A DNA stretch of 64,000 nucleotides from assembly GCA_963712175.1 (NCBI GenBank), contig CAVQGZ010000007.1, forward strand, positions 186,001 to 250,000. The letters are read 5' to 3'. Both the position numbers and the translations under genes were made by a program. Positions 15,795-24,444 of the stretch are shown here, piece after piece (the first letter of the stretch is position 1; each line of letters starts with the position of its first letter). Source of the stretch: CAVQGZ01 sp963712175. GTDB lineage: Bacteria; Actinomycetota; Actinomycetes; Jiangellales; Jiangellaceae. The notes below the pieces were generated by a model. That model was given only the letters and a program-made list of their open reading frames with translations. It was not told the DNA's origin and did not search any database.

Positions 15795-18611
15795 TTGCCC
15801 CTGGACAGCGTCGCCCTCCCAGCGGACGCTGAAGCCGTGATCGTCGGCCGATCAGGTCTGTTGTCGTCCCTCGATCAGGTGATGAACGCCACCGAGGGTG
15901 GCCAGCACGCGTCCGTCCTGCTCGTTGCAGACCCGGGGATGGGAAGTACCTCGCTGCTTGCCTACGCCTGCGAGTCAGCACGTCGACGCGGATGGACGGT
16001 GGCTCAGGCCAGCGCCCCCGACGGAGCGTCGGAGATCTCGTTGGCCCTCGTCCACGACCTCGTGCACTCGTTGCGGACGGCCGGGGACCGCCGCGCCGTC
16101 CAGAATCCGGTCGCCGCCCTGCAGGTTCACGACGACGAGTGCGAGGTGGGCCCGGCATCGACGATCCTGCGCGACCTGGTCGCCGAGGCCAGCCTCCAGC
16201 GACCAGTTCTGGTGGCCATCGACGACCTGCAGTCGGCCGACGAGGACTCGCTGGCCGTCCTGTCCCTGGCAACGGGGCGGATGCCGGGGACCCGTTCGAT
16301 GGTCGTCGCGGCCGCGCGTCCCGCAGCAGCAGCGGACCCACGGCTGGCCACCTGGCAGCGACTGGACCTGGGCCCCCTCGACGAGCGTGATGCCATCATC
16401 CTGCTTCGCCAGTCACTGGGCGAACCACTCGAGGCGACGCAGGCTCGAGCGCTCGTGCGCGCGCTGGGGAGGTGCCCGCTGGCGATCGTCGAGTGTCGCA
16501 GGCTGTTGACACCGGCGCAGATCGCTGGGACGGACCCGCTCCCCGATCCCGTGCCCGTGGGAACCCGGCTGCAGCACGCGTGGGCACGTCTGGCCGCTGA
16601 CCTGCCGGAGCGCGCTCAGGACGCCCTGCTGGTTCTGAGCGCTCTCGACACGTCACCTCGCGACCTGGTCGCCGGCGCCCTTGCCCGAGCCGGTTGCGGC
16701 GAGTCAGATCTTGATCAAGCGCGCGCGGTGGGGTTGGTCGTCAAGGGGAGGCACGGCGCACCCGCCATCGGCAACCCCCTCGCGCGCGCTGCCGTCCTCG
16801 GTCTGCACAGCCCGGAGTCCGTGCGGGCCACCCACCAGCTCGTGGCCGACCTCGCCGTCGCCACTGGCAGTCCGCCGGCGGTCGTCATCGGCCACCTCCG
16901 GCGCGCCTGCTCGATGGGCGACGAGCAGTGCATCGCCGAGCTCGAGACCCAGGCACAGCGCTCCCAGGCGCTCGGTCATGCCGAGGTCGCCGCTCGTGGC
17001 TGGCTGGTCGCAGCCCAGCTCAGCCCGAACCAGCAGGACCGGGTTGCCCGGGGCGTGCAAGCCGCCCGCGCCTGGTTGATGGGCACCACCAGCGCAGAGG
17101 GTGGGTCGGAGGTCCTGACGATCCTCAACGAGGAGCCGCTCAGCCCACCGGACACCGTCTGGCGGGAGTGGCTGCGAGCCGAGGTCCTGGCAAGCCACGA
17201 CCTCACGCGCGCTGCCGCCGCGGCACTCGTCGCGGCTCGCCACGCCGACACCATGCAACCGACCCTGGTCCCGTGGCTGTTGTGGGATGCCGCGGCAACC
17301 TCGTGGATGGCCGGCGACACCGAGCTCGGCCTGACGGCCGCCCGCCGCCTCGAGCGGTGGACGTCGCACCTCGTCCGACCTGCCAGGGGCGTCCCGGCGG
17401 GGCTCGGCCCGGGAGTCCTCGGAGCTGCTCTTCTGCAGGCGGGGATCACCGACGAGGGCGTGCGCCACGTTCGAGCAGCCCGTGAGGCGGCACCGGTACC
17501 GGACCGTGCGGCAGGGCATGAATCGTCTGGGCTGCTGAACTCCGTGGCGCTTGACGAGCTTCTGCTCGACGACACGGCAGCCGCCGAGGCGCGCGTCGAA
17601 ACCCTCAGCGCCCGGTTGGGGGACGAGCGCAGCTCGACAACGGCAGCAGTCGGGGCCATCGAGGCGTGGCGCGCCTGGCGCCGCGGATCCGTCGCCGCGG
17701 CCCGTGACCTGGCGCGCGAGGCGGCGCTGACGGCTCAAGCGGTTCGCGCCGCAGCTGCCGAGCGGCGGGCACTGTCGCTGCTCGTGGAGCTGACGTCGAC
17801 GACCGGCAGCCGCGACGAGCTCGAGCCCTTGCTCGAACGGCTGCGCGACCTGGCCGGCTACGTCGGAGATCGCCAGGCCATGGTCAGCGCCGACCGGTCC
17901 GAAGGACTGCTGGCCCTCGCCGAGGGCCGACCCCGTGACGCCGTGGCCTCACTCGAGCGAGTGGCGAGCTGTCCGCTACGGGGGCGCACGACGGCAGACG
18001 CCGCGCTCGCGGGGCGAGTGGATCTCGTCGAGGCCTACGTCGTCACCGGCGACAGGGCGGCGGCCTCGGCGCTCGCAGCCGACCTCGTGCCACGGCTGCA
18101 GACGCTGTCCGAGATCGATCCCGACGCCCCCGCGCTGCGATCGCGGGTCGTCGGTCTGGTAGCCGACGCGCCCGCGGACCGCGAGCAGCTCGCCGACGCC
18201 GTAGCCCTGCACCGACGCGGCTCCAACCGGCTCGAGGCCGAGCGCACGCGCCTGATGTACGCCGATGCGCTCGCAGCAGCCGGCCACCGGGCCCAGGCCC
18301 GGCGAGAACTGGACGCCGCTGAGTCCGGCCTGCGCCGGCTGGGCGCGTCGCCGTGGCTGCGGTCGGTGGCTCGGCGGCGGGAGCAGAGCGAGTCACCACG
18401 TCGGGTCGACGTCTTCGCTGCCCTCACTCCGGCCGAACGCCACGTGGCGGACGTCGCCGCGACGGGGGCCAGCAACCACGACGTCGCCGAGAAGCTGTCG
18501 TTGAGCCCCCGAACAGTCGAGTTCCACCTGGGCAACATCTACCGCAAGCTGGATTTGCACAGCCGAGGCCAGCTCGTTCGTCTGGCAGCGAGCGTGGACT
18601 CCGAGCGCTGA
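15795..18611 (+). CDS. Large LuxR-family (LAL-type) transcriptional regulator, degenerate P-loop
   Basis: A 938-residue regulator with an N-terminal STAND-type ATPase module, a long helical middle (about 300-860, tetratricopeptide-like), and a C-terminal LuxR helix-turn-helix (residues about 875-935: LTPAERHVADVAATGASN, then SLSPRTVEFHLGNIYRKL). The Walker A position reads DPGMGSTSLL, lacking the conserved Lys of GxGK[TS]. Walker B is intact (VLVAIDDLQSAD). ATP hydrolysis may therefore be lost. No response-regulator receiver domain is seen. The annotated TTG at 15795 is doubtful; GTG at 15837, just before IVGRSGLLSSL, is likely. It stands alone and is divergent from the repeat-protein gene. 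Confidence 0.88.
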   Translation: MPLDSVALPADAEAVIVGRSGLLSSLDQVMNATEGGQHASVLLVADPGMGSTSLLAYACESARRRGWTVAQASAPDGASEISLALVHDLVHSLRTAGDRRAVQNPVAALQVHDDECEVGPASTILRDLVAEASLQRPVLVAIDDLQSADEDSLAVLSLATGRMPGTRSMVVAAARPAAAADPRLATWQRLDLGPLDERDAIILLRQSLGEPLEATQARALVRALGRCPLAIVECRRLLTPAQIAGTDPLPDPVPVGTRLQHAWARLAADLPERAQDALLVLSALDTSPRDLVAGALARAGCGESDLDQARAVGLVVKGRHGAPAIGNPLARAAVLGLHSPESVRATHQLVADLAVATGSPPAVVIGHLRRACSMGDEQCIAELETQAQRSQALGHAEVAARGWLVAAQLSPNQQDRVARGVQAARAWLMGTTSAEGGSEVLTILNEEPLSPPDTVWREWLRAEVLASHDLTRAAAAALVAARHADTMQPTLVPWLLWDAAATSWMAGDTELGLTAARRLERWTSHLVRPARGVPAGLGPGVLGAALLQAGITDEGVRHVRAAREAAPVPDRAAGHESSGLLNSVALDELLLDDTAAAEARVETLSARLGDERSSTTAAVGAIEAWRAWRRGSVAAARDLAREAALTAQAVRAAAAERRALSLLVELTSTTGSRDELEPLLERLRDLAGYVGDRQAMVSADRSEGLLALAEGRPRDAVASLERVASCPLRGRTTADAALAGRVDLVEAYVVTGDRAAASALAADLVPRLQTLSEIDPDAPALRSRVVGLVADAPADREQLADAVALHRRGSNRLEAERTRLMYADALAAAGHRAQARRELDAAESGLRRLGASPWLRSVARRREQSESPRRVDVFAALTPAERHVADVAATGASNHDVAEKLSLSPRTVEFHLGNIYRKLDLHSRGQLVRLAASVDSER

Positions 18612-18624
18612 GCGCCCCGCGGTC

Positions 18625-19176
18625 TCACGGCTTCCAGGCTGTCACCCCGGCGACGTCGTAGAGGTGGTGCTCGGGGTCGTGGACCATGTACCGGCCCAGC
18701 GTCTCGACGGTGAAGACGGAGCCGTCACCACGGCGTCCGGTGCGCTGCCAGTCGTCGTCGGCGATGGCGTCGAACGCGGTGGCGATGTCCTCCGCGGCGC
18801 TGAGCAGCTCCCCGGAGACCATGGCGGGGTCCTGGGTCGCGTAGCCGTCCTCGACGGCCGTCGCGTCCTGGTCCCAGTCGGCGAACTCGGGATCGGACGC
18901 GTCGAGCATGAGCGACAGGCGCTCGGCGAAGACGCGATAGACGTCGCGGACGTGACACGCGTACTCCAGCGCAGACCACACCCCGGGGTGTGGGCGCTGC
19001 GTCGCGTCCGGCCGCCGAAGCACGCCGGGCCAGGCGGCCGCGTTGGCCCTGACCACGTCAGCGATGTCGTGTGCTCGCACCCGGCGCGTGTCGAAGCCGC
19101 ACTCGTCGCATGCCGCCTCCAGAACCCACGTCCAGTTCTTCGTGTCGGGGGTGATGTCCTCGCTCGGGTTGGTCAT
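18625..19176 (-). CDS. DinB-family (DinB_2-like) protein
   Basis: A 183-residue protein with the four-helix DinB layout. It contains HPGVWSALEYACHVRDVYRVF early and RYMVHDPEHHLYDV at the end, supplying the histidines that bind metal in DinB/mycothiol-transferase folds. Such proteins are often thiol transferases or stress proteins; the exact reaction is not readable. The first Met of the open frame is at 19185, but MTNPSED at 19176 is the more likely start. It is convergent with the LuxR gene (13-bp gap) and divergent from the AIM24-like gene (74-bp gap). Confidence 0.8.
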   Translation of the reverse strand: MTNPSEDITPDTKNWTWVLEAACDECGFDTRRVRAHDIADVVRANAAAWPGVLRRPDATQRPHPGVWSALEYACHVRDVYRVFAERLSLMLDASDPEFADWDQDATAVEDGYATQDPAMVSGELLSAAEDIATAFDAIADDDWQRTGRRGDGSVFTVETLGRYMVHDPEHHLYDVAGVTAWKP

Positions 19177-19250
19177 GACGCGCACGCTAGTGACACCATC
19201 ACTCCTGCAGCCCGTCGCACCGCGATGAGTCGTCCCTTAGGGTCTGATCC

Positions 19251-19925
19251 ATGCAGGTAGAGATCAGTTCAGGCCCCTCCTTCGCCTTCGGCGAGATCAC
19301 TCTTCCACCTGGCGGCACCGTCCGTGCCGAGGCTGGAGCCATGGCGATGATCCGCGGTGATGTCTCGATGAGCACCTCGACCCAGGGTGGCTTCATGAAG
19401 GGACTCAGGCGATCTCTCGGCGGGGAGAGCTTCTTCGTCAACGACTTCACCTCGTCACGCGGCGGGGTGGTAGCTGTTGCCGCCGCGCTGCCCGGCGACA
19501 TGGCGAAGGTGTCGTTGTCGGGCTCCACGGCCCTGCTCGTCCAGTCGGGGTCATGGATCGCCTCCGACCCATCGGTGGACGTCGACTCCTCCTGGGGCGG
19601 GGGCAAGTCCTTCTTCTCCGGGGAGGGTCTCATCCTGCTGCGCTGCAGCGGACAGGGCGAGATGCTGATCGCCAGCTACGGCGCAATCCGGGCAGCGACT
19701 CTCACTTCCGGCGAGACGATGACGCTGGACACGGGACACGTGGTTGCCTTCGACGACACCGTGCAGTACAAGGTTCGCAAGGCTGGCAGCTGGAAGTCCA
19801 CGATCCTCGGCGGCGAGGGTCTCGTCACCGACTTCACGGGCCCCGGCCGGGTTTGGCTGCAGACGCGCAGCAGCAGCGATCTCGTCCAATGGCTGGCGGC
19901 GCGCATGCCGCAGAGCCGGAGCTGA
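19251..19925 (+). CDS. AIM24 family (TIGR00266-like) protein
   Basis: A 224-residue beta-rich protein with the family landmarks GGTVRAEAGAMAMIRGDV, GGGKSFFSGEGLILLRC and SGETMTLDTGHVVAFDDTVQY, ending in VWLQTRS. Bacterial members are of unknown role. A link to membrane or mitochondrial organisation is known only for eukaryotic AIM24, so no function is claimed. The length matches the family. There is no signal peptide or membrane helix. It is a single gene in front of lactate dehydrogenase, with a 119-bp gap containing no obvious terminator. Confidence 0.88.
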   Translation: MQVEISSGPSFAFGEITLPPGGTVRAEAGAMAMIRGDVSMSTSTQGGFMKGLRRSLGGESFFVNDFTSSRGGVVAVAAALPGDMAKVSLSGSTALLVQSGSWIASDPSVDVDSSWGGGKSFFSGEGLILLRCSGQGEMLIASYGAIRAATLTSGETMTLDTGHVVAFDDTVQYKVRKAGSWKSTILGGEGLVTDFTGPGRVWLQTRSSSDLVQWLAARMPQSRS

Positions 19926-20044
19926 TTCCGCGCCCTCACCGGCATCGGCCGACGCCACTGATCTCGGCCATTGCGGCGCGCCGATGCACGACAGGCAATA
20001 CGGTCTGATGCCAGACGCGCACCCAATGGAGACAGGGAGTCAGC

Positions 20045-20977
20045 ATGAAGGTCGGAGTTGTCGGAGCAGGCTTCGTCGGGGCCGCCAGCGCCTACGCCAT
20101 GGCAATCCGGGGGTCGGCCAGCGACGTCGTCATTCTCGACGTCAACAAGGCCAAGGCCGAAGCCGAAGCCCGTGACATCGCCCATGCCACGACATTCACC
20201 CACCCTGTGCGCGTCTCCTCGGGCGACTACGCAGACCTGGCCGGCGCCCAGGTCGTGATCATGTCTGCCGGCGTGAACCAGAAGCCGGGTGAGACGCGGC
20301 TGCAGCTGCTCGGGCGAAACGCCGCCATCTTCCGGTCCGTGATTCCGCAGATCGTCGAGAACGCCCCAGGGGCGATCATCCTGGTGTCGGCGAACCCCGT
20401 CGACATCATGACCGAGCTGAGCGAGCGCATCGCGTACGCCGCGGGCGCCTCGCCCGGCACCGTGTTCGGGACAGGGACGGTGCTCGACACGGCACGGTTC
20501 CGCCAGCTGGTCGGCCAGCACATGAACGTGAGCAGCCACCACGTCCACGGGTACGTCTACGGTGAGCACGGCGACTCCGAGGTTCTCGGATGGTCGTCCA
20601 TGGACATCGGCGGACTCACCTTGGAGGAGTACGCGCGCACCACCGGAGCCGTCTGGAACGACGAGGTCATGGCACGCATCACCGACGAGACGGTGCATGC
20701 GGCGTACGCGATCATCGAGGGCAAGGGCGCGACGTACTTCGGTATCGGCGCGTCGACCGCGCGGCTCGTCGAGTCCATCCTGCGCGACGAGCACTCGATC
20801 TACTCCGTGACGGCGACGGTCGAGGACTATGGCTGCTCCCTTGCGCTGCCGCGGATCGTGACCGGCATGGGTGTGGGAAAGGTCTTGCACCCCACGATCA
20901 GCGACGACGAGCGGGCTGCCCTGGACCGTAGCGCCGCTGTGCTGCGCGAGTACGCCGAGCAGCTCCCCGCCGAGTAG
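20045..20977 (+). CDS. ldh: L-lactate dehydrogenase
   Basis: A 310-residue NAD+-dependent L-lactate dehydrogenase interconverting pyruvate and lactate in the cytosol. It shows the Rossmann start MKVGVVGAGFVGAASAYA, the substrate-loop region VNQKPGETRLQLLGRN and the catalytic His175 within YGEHGDSEV. An Asp in the NAD-binding segment (VVILDVNKAKAEAEA) fits NAD over NADP. Malate dehydrogenase is unlikely because the loop carries the LDH-type Gln (NQKPGETR). RBS GGAGACAGGGAG precedes the ATG. The neighbouring TetR gene starts 70 bp downstream with its own promoter. It pairs logically with the lactate permease upstream. Confidence 0.93.
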   Translation: MKVGVVGAGFVGAASAYAMAIRGSASDVVILDVNKAKAEAEARDIAHATTFTHPVRVSSGDYADLAGAQVVIMSAGVNQKPGETRLQLLGRNAAIFRSVIPQIVENAPGAIILVSANPVDIMTELSERIAYAAGASPGTVFGTGTVLDTARFRQLVGQHMNVSSHHVHGYVYGEHGDSEVLGWSSMDIGGLTLEEYARTTGAVWNDEVMARITDETVHAAYAIIEGKGATYFGIGASTARLVESILRDEHSIYSVTATVEDYGCSLALPRIVTGMGVGKVLHPTISDDERAALDRSAAVLREYAEQLPAE

Positions 20978-21003
20978 GGCCCCTGGCACGGGACCGGCGC
21001 CCG

Positions 21004-21048
21004 TTGACAGGATTGAACACACGTACAACAATGAGAACGTGCGTTCAA
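21004..21048 (+). promoter_or_regulatory. Promoter and inverted-repeat operator of the TetR-ABC operon
   Basis: TTGACA (21004-21009) is followed after exactly 17 bp by AACAAT (21027-21032). An inverted repeat, TTGAACACACGT (21013-21024) and ACGTGCGTTCAA (21037-21048), with 11 of 12 bp matched, straddles the -10 and reaches the start codon. This is the classic geometry for TetR self-repression. The short distance from -10 to ATG suggests a nearly leaderless transcript. Confidence 0.75.
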
Positions 21049-21701
21049 TGCACGACCGGACGACGCGAGCACGCATCAGGGACGCCGCCATCGAGCTCGT
21101 GGCGCGGCATGGCACATCCGAGCTCAGCGCTCGTCGGGTCGCGGAGGCGGCGGGGGTATCCCCTGGCTCGGTCATCCACCACTACGGCTCCATGGACGGC
21201 CTGCGGGCCGCCTGCGACGAGTACGTCGCCGAGATCATTCGGGAGCAGAAGACCCACGCGACCAGCGAAGGACCAGGGCTCGACGTGCTCGCCGCGCTTC
21301 GAGGAGCGAGATTCGGCACGCTGACCGCGTACCTCGCGGCTGTGCTGTCCGAGGACTCCCCGGCGGTGTCACGACTGGTCGACGACCTCGTCTCCGACGC
21401 CGTGGAGTACATCGAGCAGGGAGTCGCGTCCGGGATGCTGCGCCCGAGCAGTGACCCGCACGGGAGAGCCGTGATCCTGGTGCTGTGGAGTCTGGGAGGG
21501 CTCGTGCTGAACCGCCACCTCATGCGCCTGCTCGGCGTGGACCTCACCGACCCCGACATCGCCACCTCGCCCGACATCGCACGCTACGTGGCGCCCGTGT
21601 ACGACATCCTGGGCCGCGGCGTCTTCACCGATGCCATGGCCGCCAGCGCAGATACCGCTGTCGCGCAGATCACCCACCCCCGAAAGGACATCGATGAGTG
21701 A
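21048..21701 (+). CDS. TetR-family repressor of the downstream ABC exporter
   Basis: A 217-residue regulator with an N-terminal helix-turn-helix (IRDAAIELVARHGTSELSA, then VAEAAGVSPGSVIHHYGSMD) and a helical ligand-binding C-terminal domain. The ATG at 21048 lies at the edge of its own operator. The open frame extends upstream through the lactate dehydrogenase gene without meaning. The stop overlaps the ABC ATPase start by 8 bp, so repressor and exporter are one operon that should be induced by a substrate of the pump. The ligand is unknown. Confidence 0.9.
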   Translation: MHDRTTRARIRDAAIELVARHGTSELSARRVAEAAGVSPGSVIHHYGSMDGLRAACDEYVAEIIREQKTHATSEGPGLDVLAALRGARFGTLTAYLAAVLSEDSPAVSRLVDDLVSDAVEYIEQGVASGMLRPSSDPHGRAVILVLWSLGGLVLNRHLMRLLGVDLTDPDIATSPDIARYVAPVYDILGRGVFTDAMAASADTAVAQITHPRKDIDE

Positions 21702-22623
21702 CGAGATCGCCCTGCACACCGAGGGCCTGACCAAGCACTACGGCGACGTCAAGGCCCTCGTTGACCTGAACCTGGATGTGCGACCGGGTGAGGTGTTCGG
21801 CTTCCTCGGCCCGAACGGCGCCGGCAAGACCACGATGATCCGCACCGCGATGGACGAGATCCGCCCCACGTCGGGGCATGCGTCCATCCTCGGGATGGAC
21901 TGCCACGCCCAGTCCGTCGAGATCCGCCGCCACGTCGGCTACCTGCCCTCGGATCTTGCGCTCTACCCGAACCTGACCGGCAAGGACACCATCACCTACT
22001 TCGCCAACCTGCGCGGCGGAGTCGACTGGGGCTACGTCGGCGAGCTTGCGGATCGACTCGGTGCCGAGATGGACAAGAAGGTGGGGGACCTGTCGTCCGG
22101 CAACCGCCAGAAGGTCGGCGTGATCCAAGCGTTCATGAACCGCCCGAGGCTGCTGATCATGGACGAGCCGTCGAACGGCCTCGACCCATTGGTCCAGCGT
22201 GAGTTCCAGATGATGATGCGTGAGGTCGTCGCGCAAGGAGCATCGGTGTTCCTGTCGAGCCACACGCTCTCCGAGGTTCAACGAGTTGCTGACCGAGTAG
22301 GCATCATTCGACATGGGCATCTGATCGCACGAGAGTCAGTGTCGAGCCTTCGAGCCAAGGGGATGCGCCGGGTCGAGCTCGAGCTCGGCTCCCCCGCCGA
22401 GGCTACGGTCTTCGAGACGGTTCCCGGGGTCCGCGAGGTTCTCGTCGAGGACCACCGAGTCCAGCTCTCGTACGAGGGCAAGATGGACGCGCTGCTCAAG
22501 ACGGTCGCCGAGCGCTACGACGTCATCGACATCTCCACCCAGGAGGCCGATCTCGAAGAGATCTTCCTCGCCTACTACCACGACGAGCGCAACGGCAGCA
22601 CCGCTGAGGCTGTGACGATCTGA
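21694..22623 (+). CDS. ABC-2 type exporter ATPase
   Basis: A 309-residue ATP-binding subunit. Walker A is GPNGAGKTT at about residue 39. The signature LSSGNRQKVGV is slightly variant (LSSGN for LSGGQ). Walker B is RLLIMDEPSNGLDP, and the switch His lies in FLSSHTLSEVQ. The C-terminal extension (about 220-309) is typical of drug/lipid exporters of the CcmA type. Start ATG at 21694 overlaps the TetR stop, and the stop TGA overlaps the permease ATG at 22621-22625. The partner permease is one polypeptide with two homologous halves. Confidence 0.93.
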   Translation: MSDEIALHTEGLTKHYGDVKALVDLNLDVRPGEVFGFLGPNGAGKTTMIRTAMDEIRPTSGHASILGMDCHAQSVEIRRHVGYLPSDLALYPNLTGKDTITYFANLRGGVDWGYVGELADRLGAEMDKKVGDLSSGNRQKVGVIQAFMNRPRLLIMDEPSNGLDPLVQREFQMMMREVVAQGASVFLSSHTLSEVQRVADRVGIIRHGHLIARESVSSLRAKGMRRVELELGSPAEATVFETVPGVREVLVEDHRVQLSYEGKMDALLKTVAERYDVIDISTQEADLEEIFLAYYHDERNGSTAEAVTI

Positions 22624-24278
22624 TGCTGCTCGCCAGTGTCTTCAGCAAGACCCTGCTCGACCGCTGGCGCGGCGTCACGATCGGCGTCGTCAGCCTCGCC
22701 TCGCTCCTGTACTTCGGCATGATCGTGTACCAGGACATCGACCTGAGCGTGTACACGAGCCTGCCACCGGCGTTCGAGTCGCTCATCGGCATCGGTGAGG
22801 ACGCCGATGTGGCGTCGCTGGCCTACAACGCCATCTACTCGTCCTACGGGGCGATCATCATGGCGGGGCTCGCCATCGCGATGGGTGCGGCCTTCATCGC
22901 AGGCGAGGAACGCAAGGGCACCATCGGGGTGCTTCTCGGAAACCCCCGAAGCCGCAGTCAAGTGCTGCTCGCCAAGACCGCCGCGATGCTGGTCATGATG
23001 GGTCTCAGCGGCCTCGTCCTGGGGGGCGTCGGGCTGGCCGCACCGGCGAGCCTGGGCGTGAGCATTGAGGGCATGGACGTCACCGCGTTCACCGTGCACC
23101 TCATCGTCGGGACCGTCTTCTACGGCTTCCTCGCGCTGGCCATCGGCTCATGGACCGGCCGTACCGGCGTCGCGTCCGGGGTCAGTGCCGGCGTGCTGGC
23201 TGTGTCGTTCTTCGCCGTCGGGATCCTCCCGATCATCGAGGGCTGGGAGAACGTTGCCAAGGCCTTCCCGTGGTACTACTTCGCCGGCAGCGACCCGCTG
23301 ATGAACGGACTCGACTGGGGACACCTGGGGATTCTCGGCGGTGCGAGCCTGGCGCTCTTCGTCGTCGCCTTCGTCGGAGTCAACCGTCGCGACCTGCGCA
23401 GTCGCTCGACGGGCGTGAGCCTCATCGACCGGCTTCGAGCCAACCCGCTGACCGCGCAGGCCGCCGAGCGGCTGGCCGGATCGGCTCGCGTGTCACGGAT
23501 CTGGGTCAAGACCGCGTCGGAGCACCAGGGGCTGCTGTTCGTCGTGTCGGCTCTGATGTTCCTCGTCATGGGCGTGATGATGGGCCCGATCTACTCGGCC
23601 ATCGACGACGCCGTCATCAGCCTCGGTGGCTCCATCCCCGAGGAGATGCTCGCCCTCTTCGGCGGTGGCGATCTCTCCACCCCCGAGGGCTACTTCCAGA
23701 TCGAGAGCTTCGGCCTCGTCACCCCTATCGCCCTCATGGTCGTGACGATCACCATCGGTGCCAAGGCCCTCGCCGGCGAGGAGGAGAACCGCACGATGGG
23801 CCTGCTGCTTGCCAACCCGGTCTCCCGCAGCAAGGTCGTCAGCGAGAAGCTGCTCGCGATGGTGGTGTACGGCATCATTGTCGGGGTCGTCGTGTTCGCC
23901 GGGACGTCAGCGGGCAACTGGGTTGCCGGCCTCGGCATGGACTACGGGAACATCGCGGCGACAGCGGCGCTCGCGACACTCATCGGCCTGTTGTTCGGCG
24001 CCTTGTCGTTGCTGGTCAGCGCCGGTACCGGACGCACCCGCTGGGCCATCTTCATCCCGATCGGTGCGGCACTCGCGCTGCACACCCTCAACGCCCTGGC
24101 GTCACTCAGCGATGCGGCGTGGGGAAAGCTGTCGCCGTTCTACTACTACCTCGGCAGCGATCCCCTCAACAACGGGATGGACTGGGGGCACGCCGCCGTG
24201 CTCGCCGGGGCGACAGCGCTGCTGATCGGCTTGTCCTACCCGGCCTTCCAGCGGCGAGATCTGCACCAGAGCGGCTGA
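22623..24278 (+). CDS. ABC-2 type exporter permease, internally duplicated
   Basis: A 551-residue membrane protein with about 12 helices. The two halves are homologous. AGEERKGTIGVLLGNPRSRS (near residue 97) matches AGEEENRTMGLLLANPVSRS (near 382), and YFAGSDPLMNGLDWGH (near 220) matches YYLGSDPLNNGMDWGH (near 508). Each half ends with RRDL. One polypeptide thus replaces the usual permease dimer. It is driven by the adjacent ATPase and controlled by the TetR protein. Substrate is unknown; such systems usually confer resistance to an antibiotic or amphiphile. The paired repeat begins 20 bp after its stop. Confidence 0.92.
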   Translation: MLLASVFSKTLLDRWRGVTIGVVSLASLLYFGMIVYQDIDLSVYTSLPPAFESLIGIGEDADVASLAYNAIYSSYGAIIMAGLAIAMGAAFIAGEERKGTIGVLLGNPRSRSQVLLAKTAAMLVMMGLSGLVLGGVGLAAPASLGVSIEGMDVTAFTVHLIVGTVFYGFLALAIGSWTGRTGVASGVSAGVLAVSFFAVGILPIIEGWENVAKAFPWYYFAGSDPLMNGLDWGHLGILGGASLALFVVAFVGVNRRDLRSRSTGVSLIDRLRANPLTAQAAERLAGSARVSRIWVKTASEHQGLLFVVSALMFLVMGVMMGPIYSAIDDAVISLGGSIPEEMLALFGGGDLSTPEGYFQIESFGLVTPIALMVVTITIGAKALAGEEENRTMGLLLANPVSRSKVVSEKLLAMVVYGIIVGVVVFAGTSAGNWVAGLGMDYGNIAATAALATLIGLLFGALSLLVSAGTGRTRWAIFIPIGAALALHTLNALASLSDAAWGKLSPFYYYLGSDPLNNGMDWGHAAVLAGATALLIGLSYPAFQRRDLHQSG

Positions 24279-24297
24279 GAACCGACCCACCCCGCGA

Positions 24298-24403
24298 TCG
24301 TCCGAGGCCCTCGCACCTATTGCCCAGAATCTCTCGGACGCAGCGTGCCAGGGCACGCTGCGTCCGAGCGGTTGCCACCTATAGGTCCGCGAACGTCGGA
24401 CGC
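24298..24403. repeat. Paired 44-bp structured repeat, locus 2
   Basis: Units at 24298-24341 and 24360-24403 are separated by 18 bp, exactly as in locus 1. Unit 3 keeps the full 15-bp core (24310-24324). Unit 4 keeps only CACCTAT in register (24376-24382) but retains both 9-bp ends. The facing ends plus the 18-bp gap form a perfect 17-bp inverted repeat (24333-24349 / 24352-24368, spacer AG). It lies between the ABC permease and the PLP decarboxylase, where it could also terminate the operon. Confidence 0.85.
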
Positions 24404-24444
24404 AACTCGGCGTGAGCCGGCGGGGCTCTGCGTACGCTGCTCGG

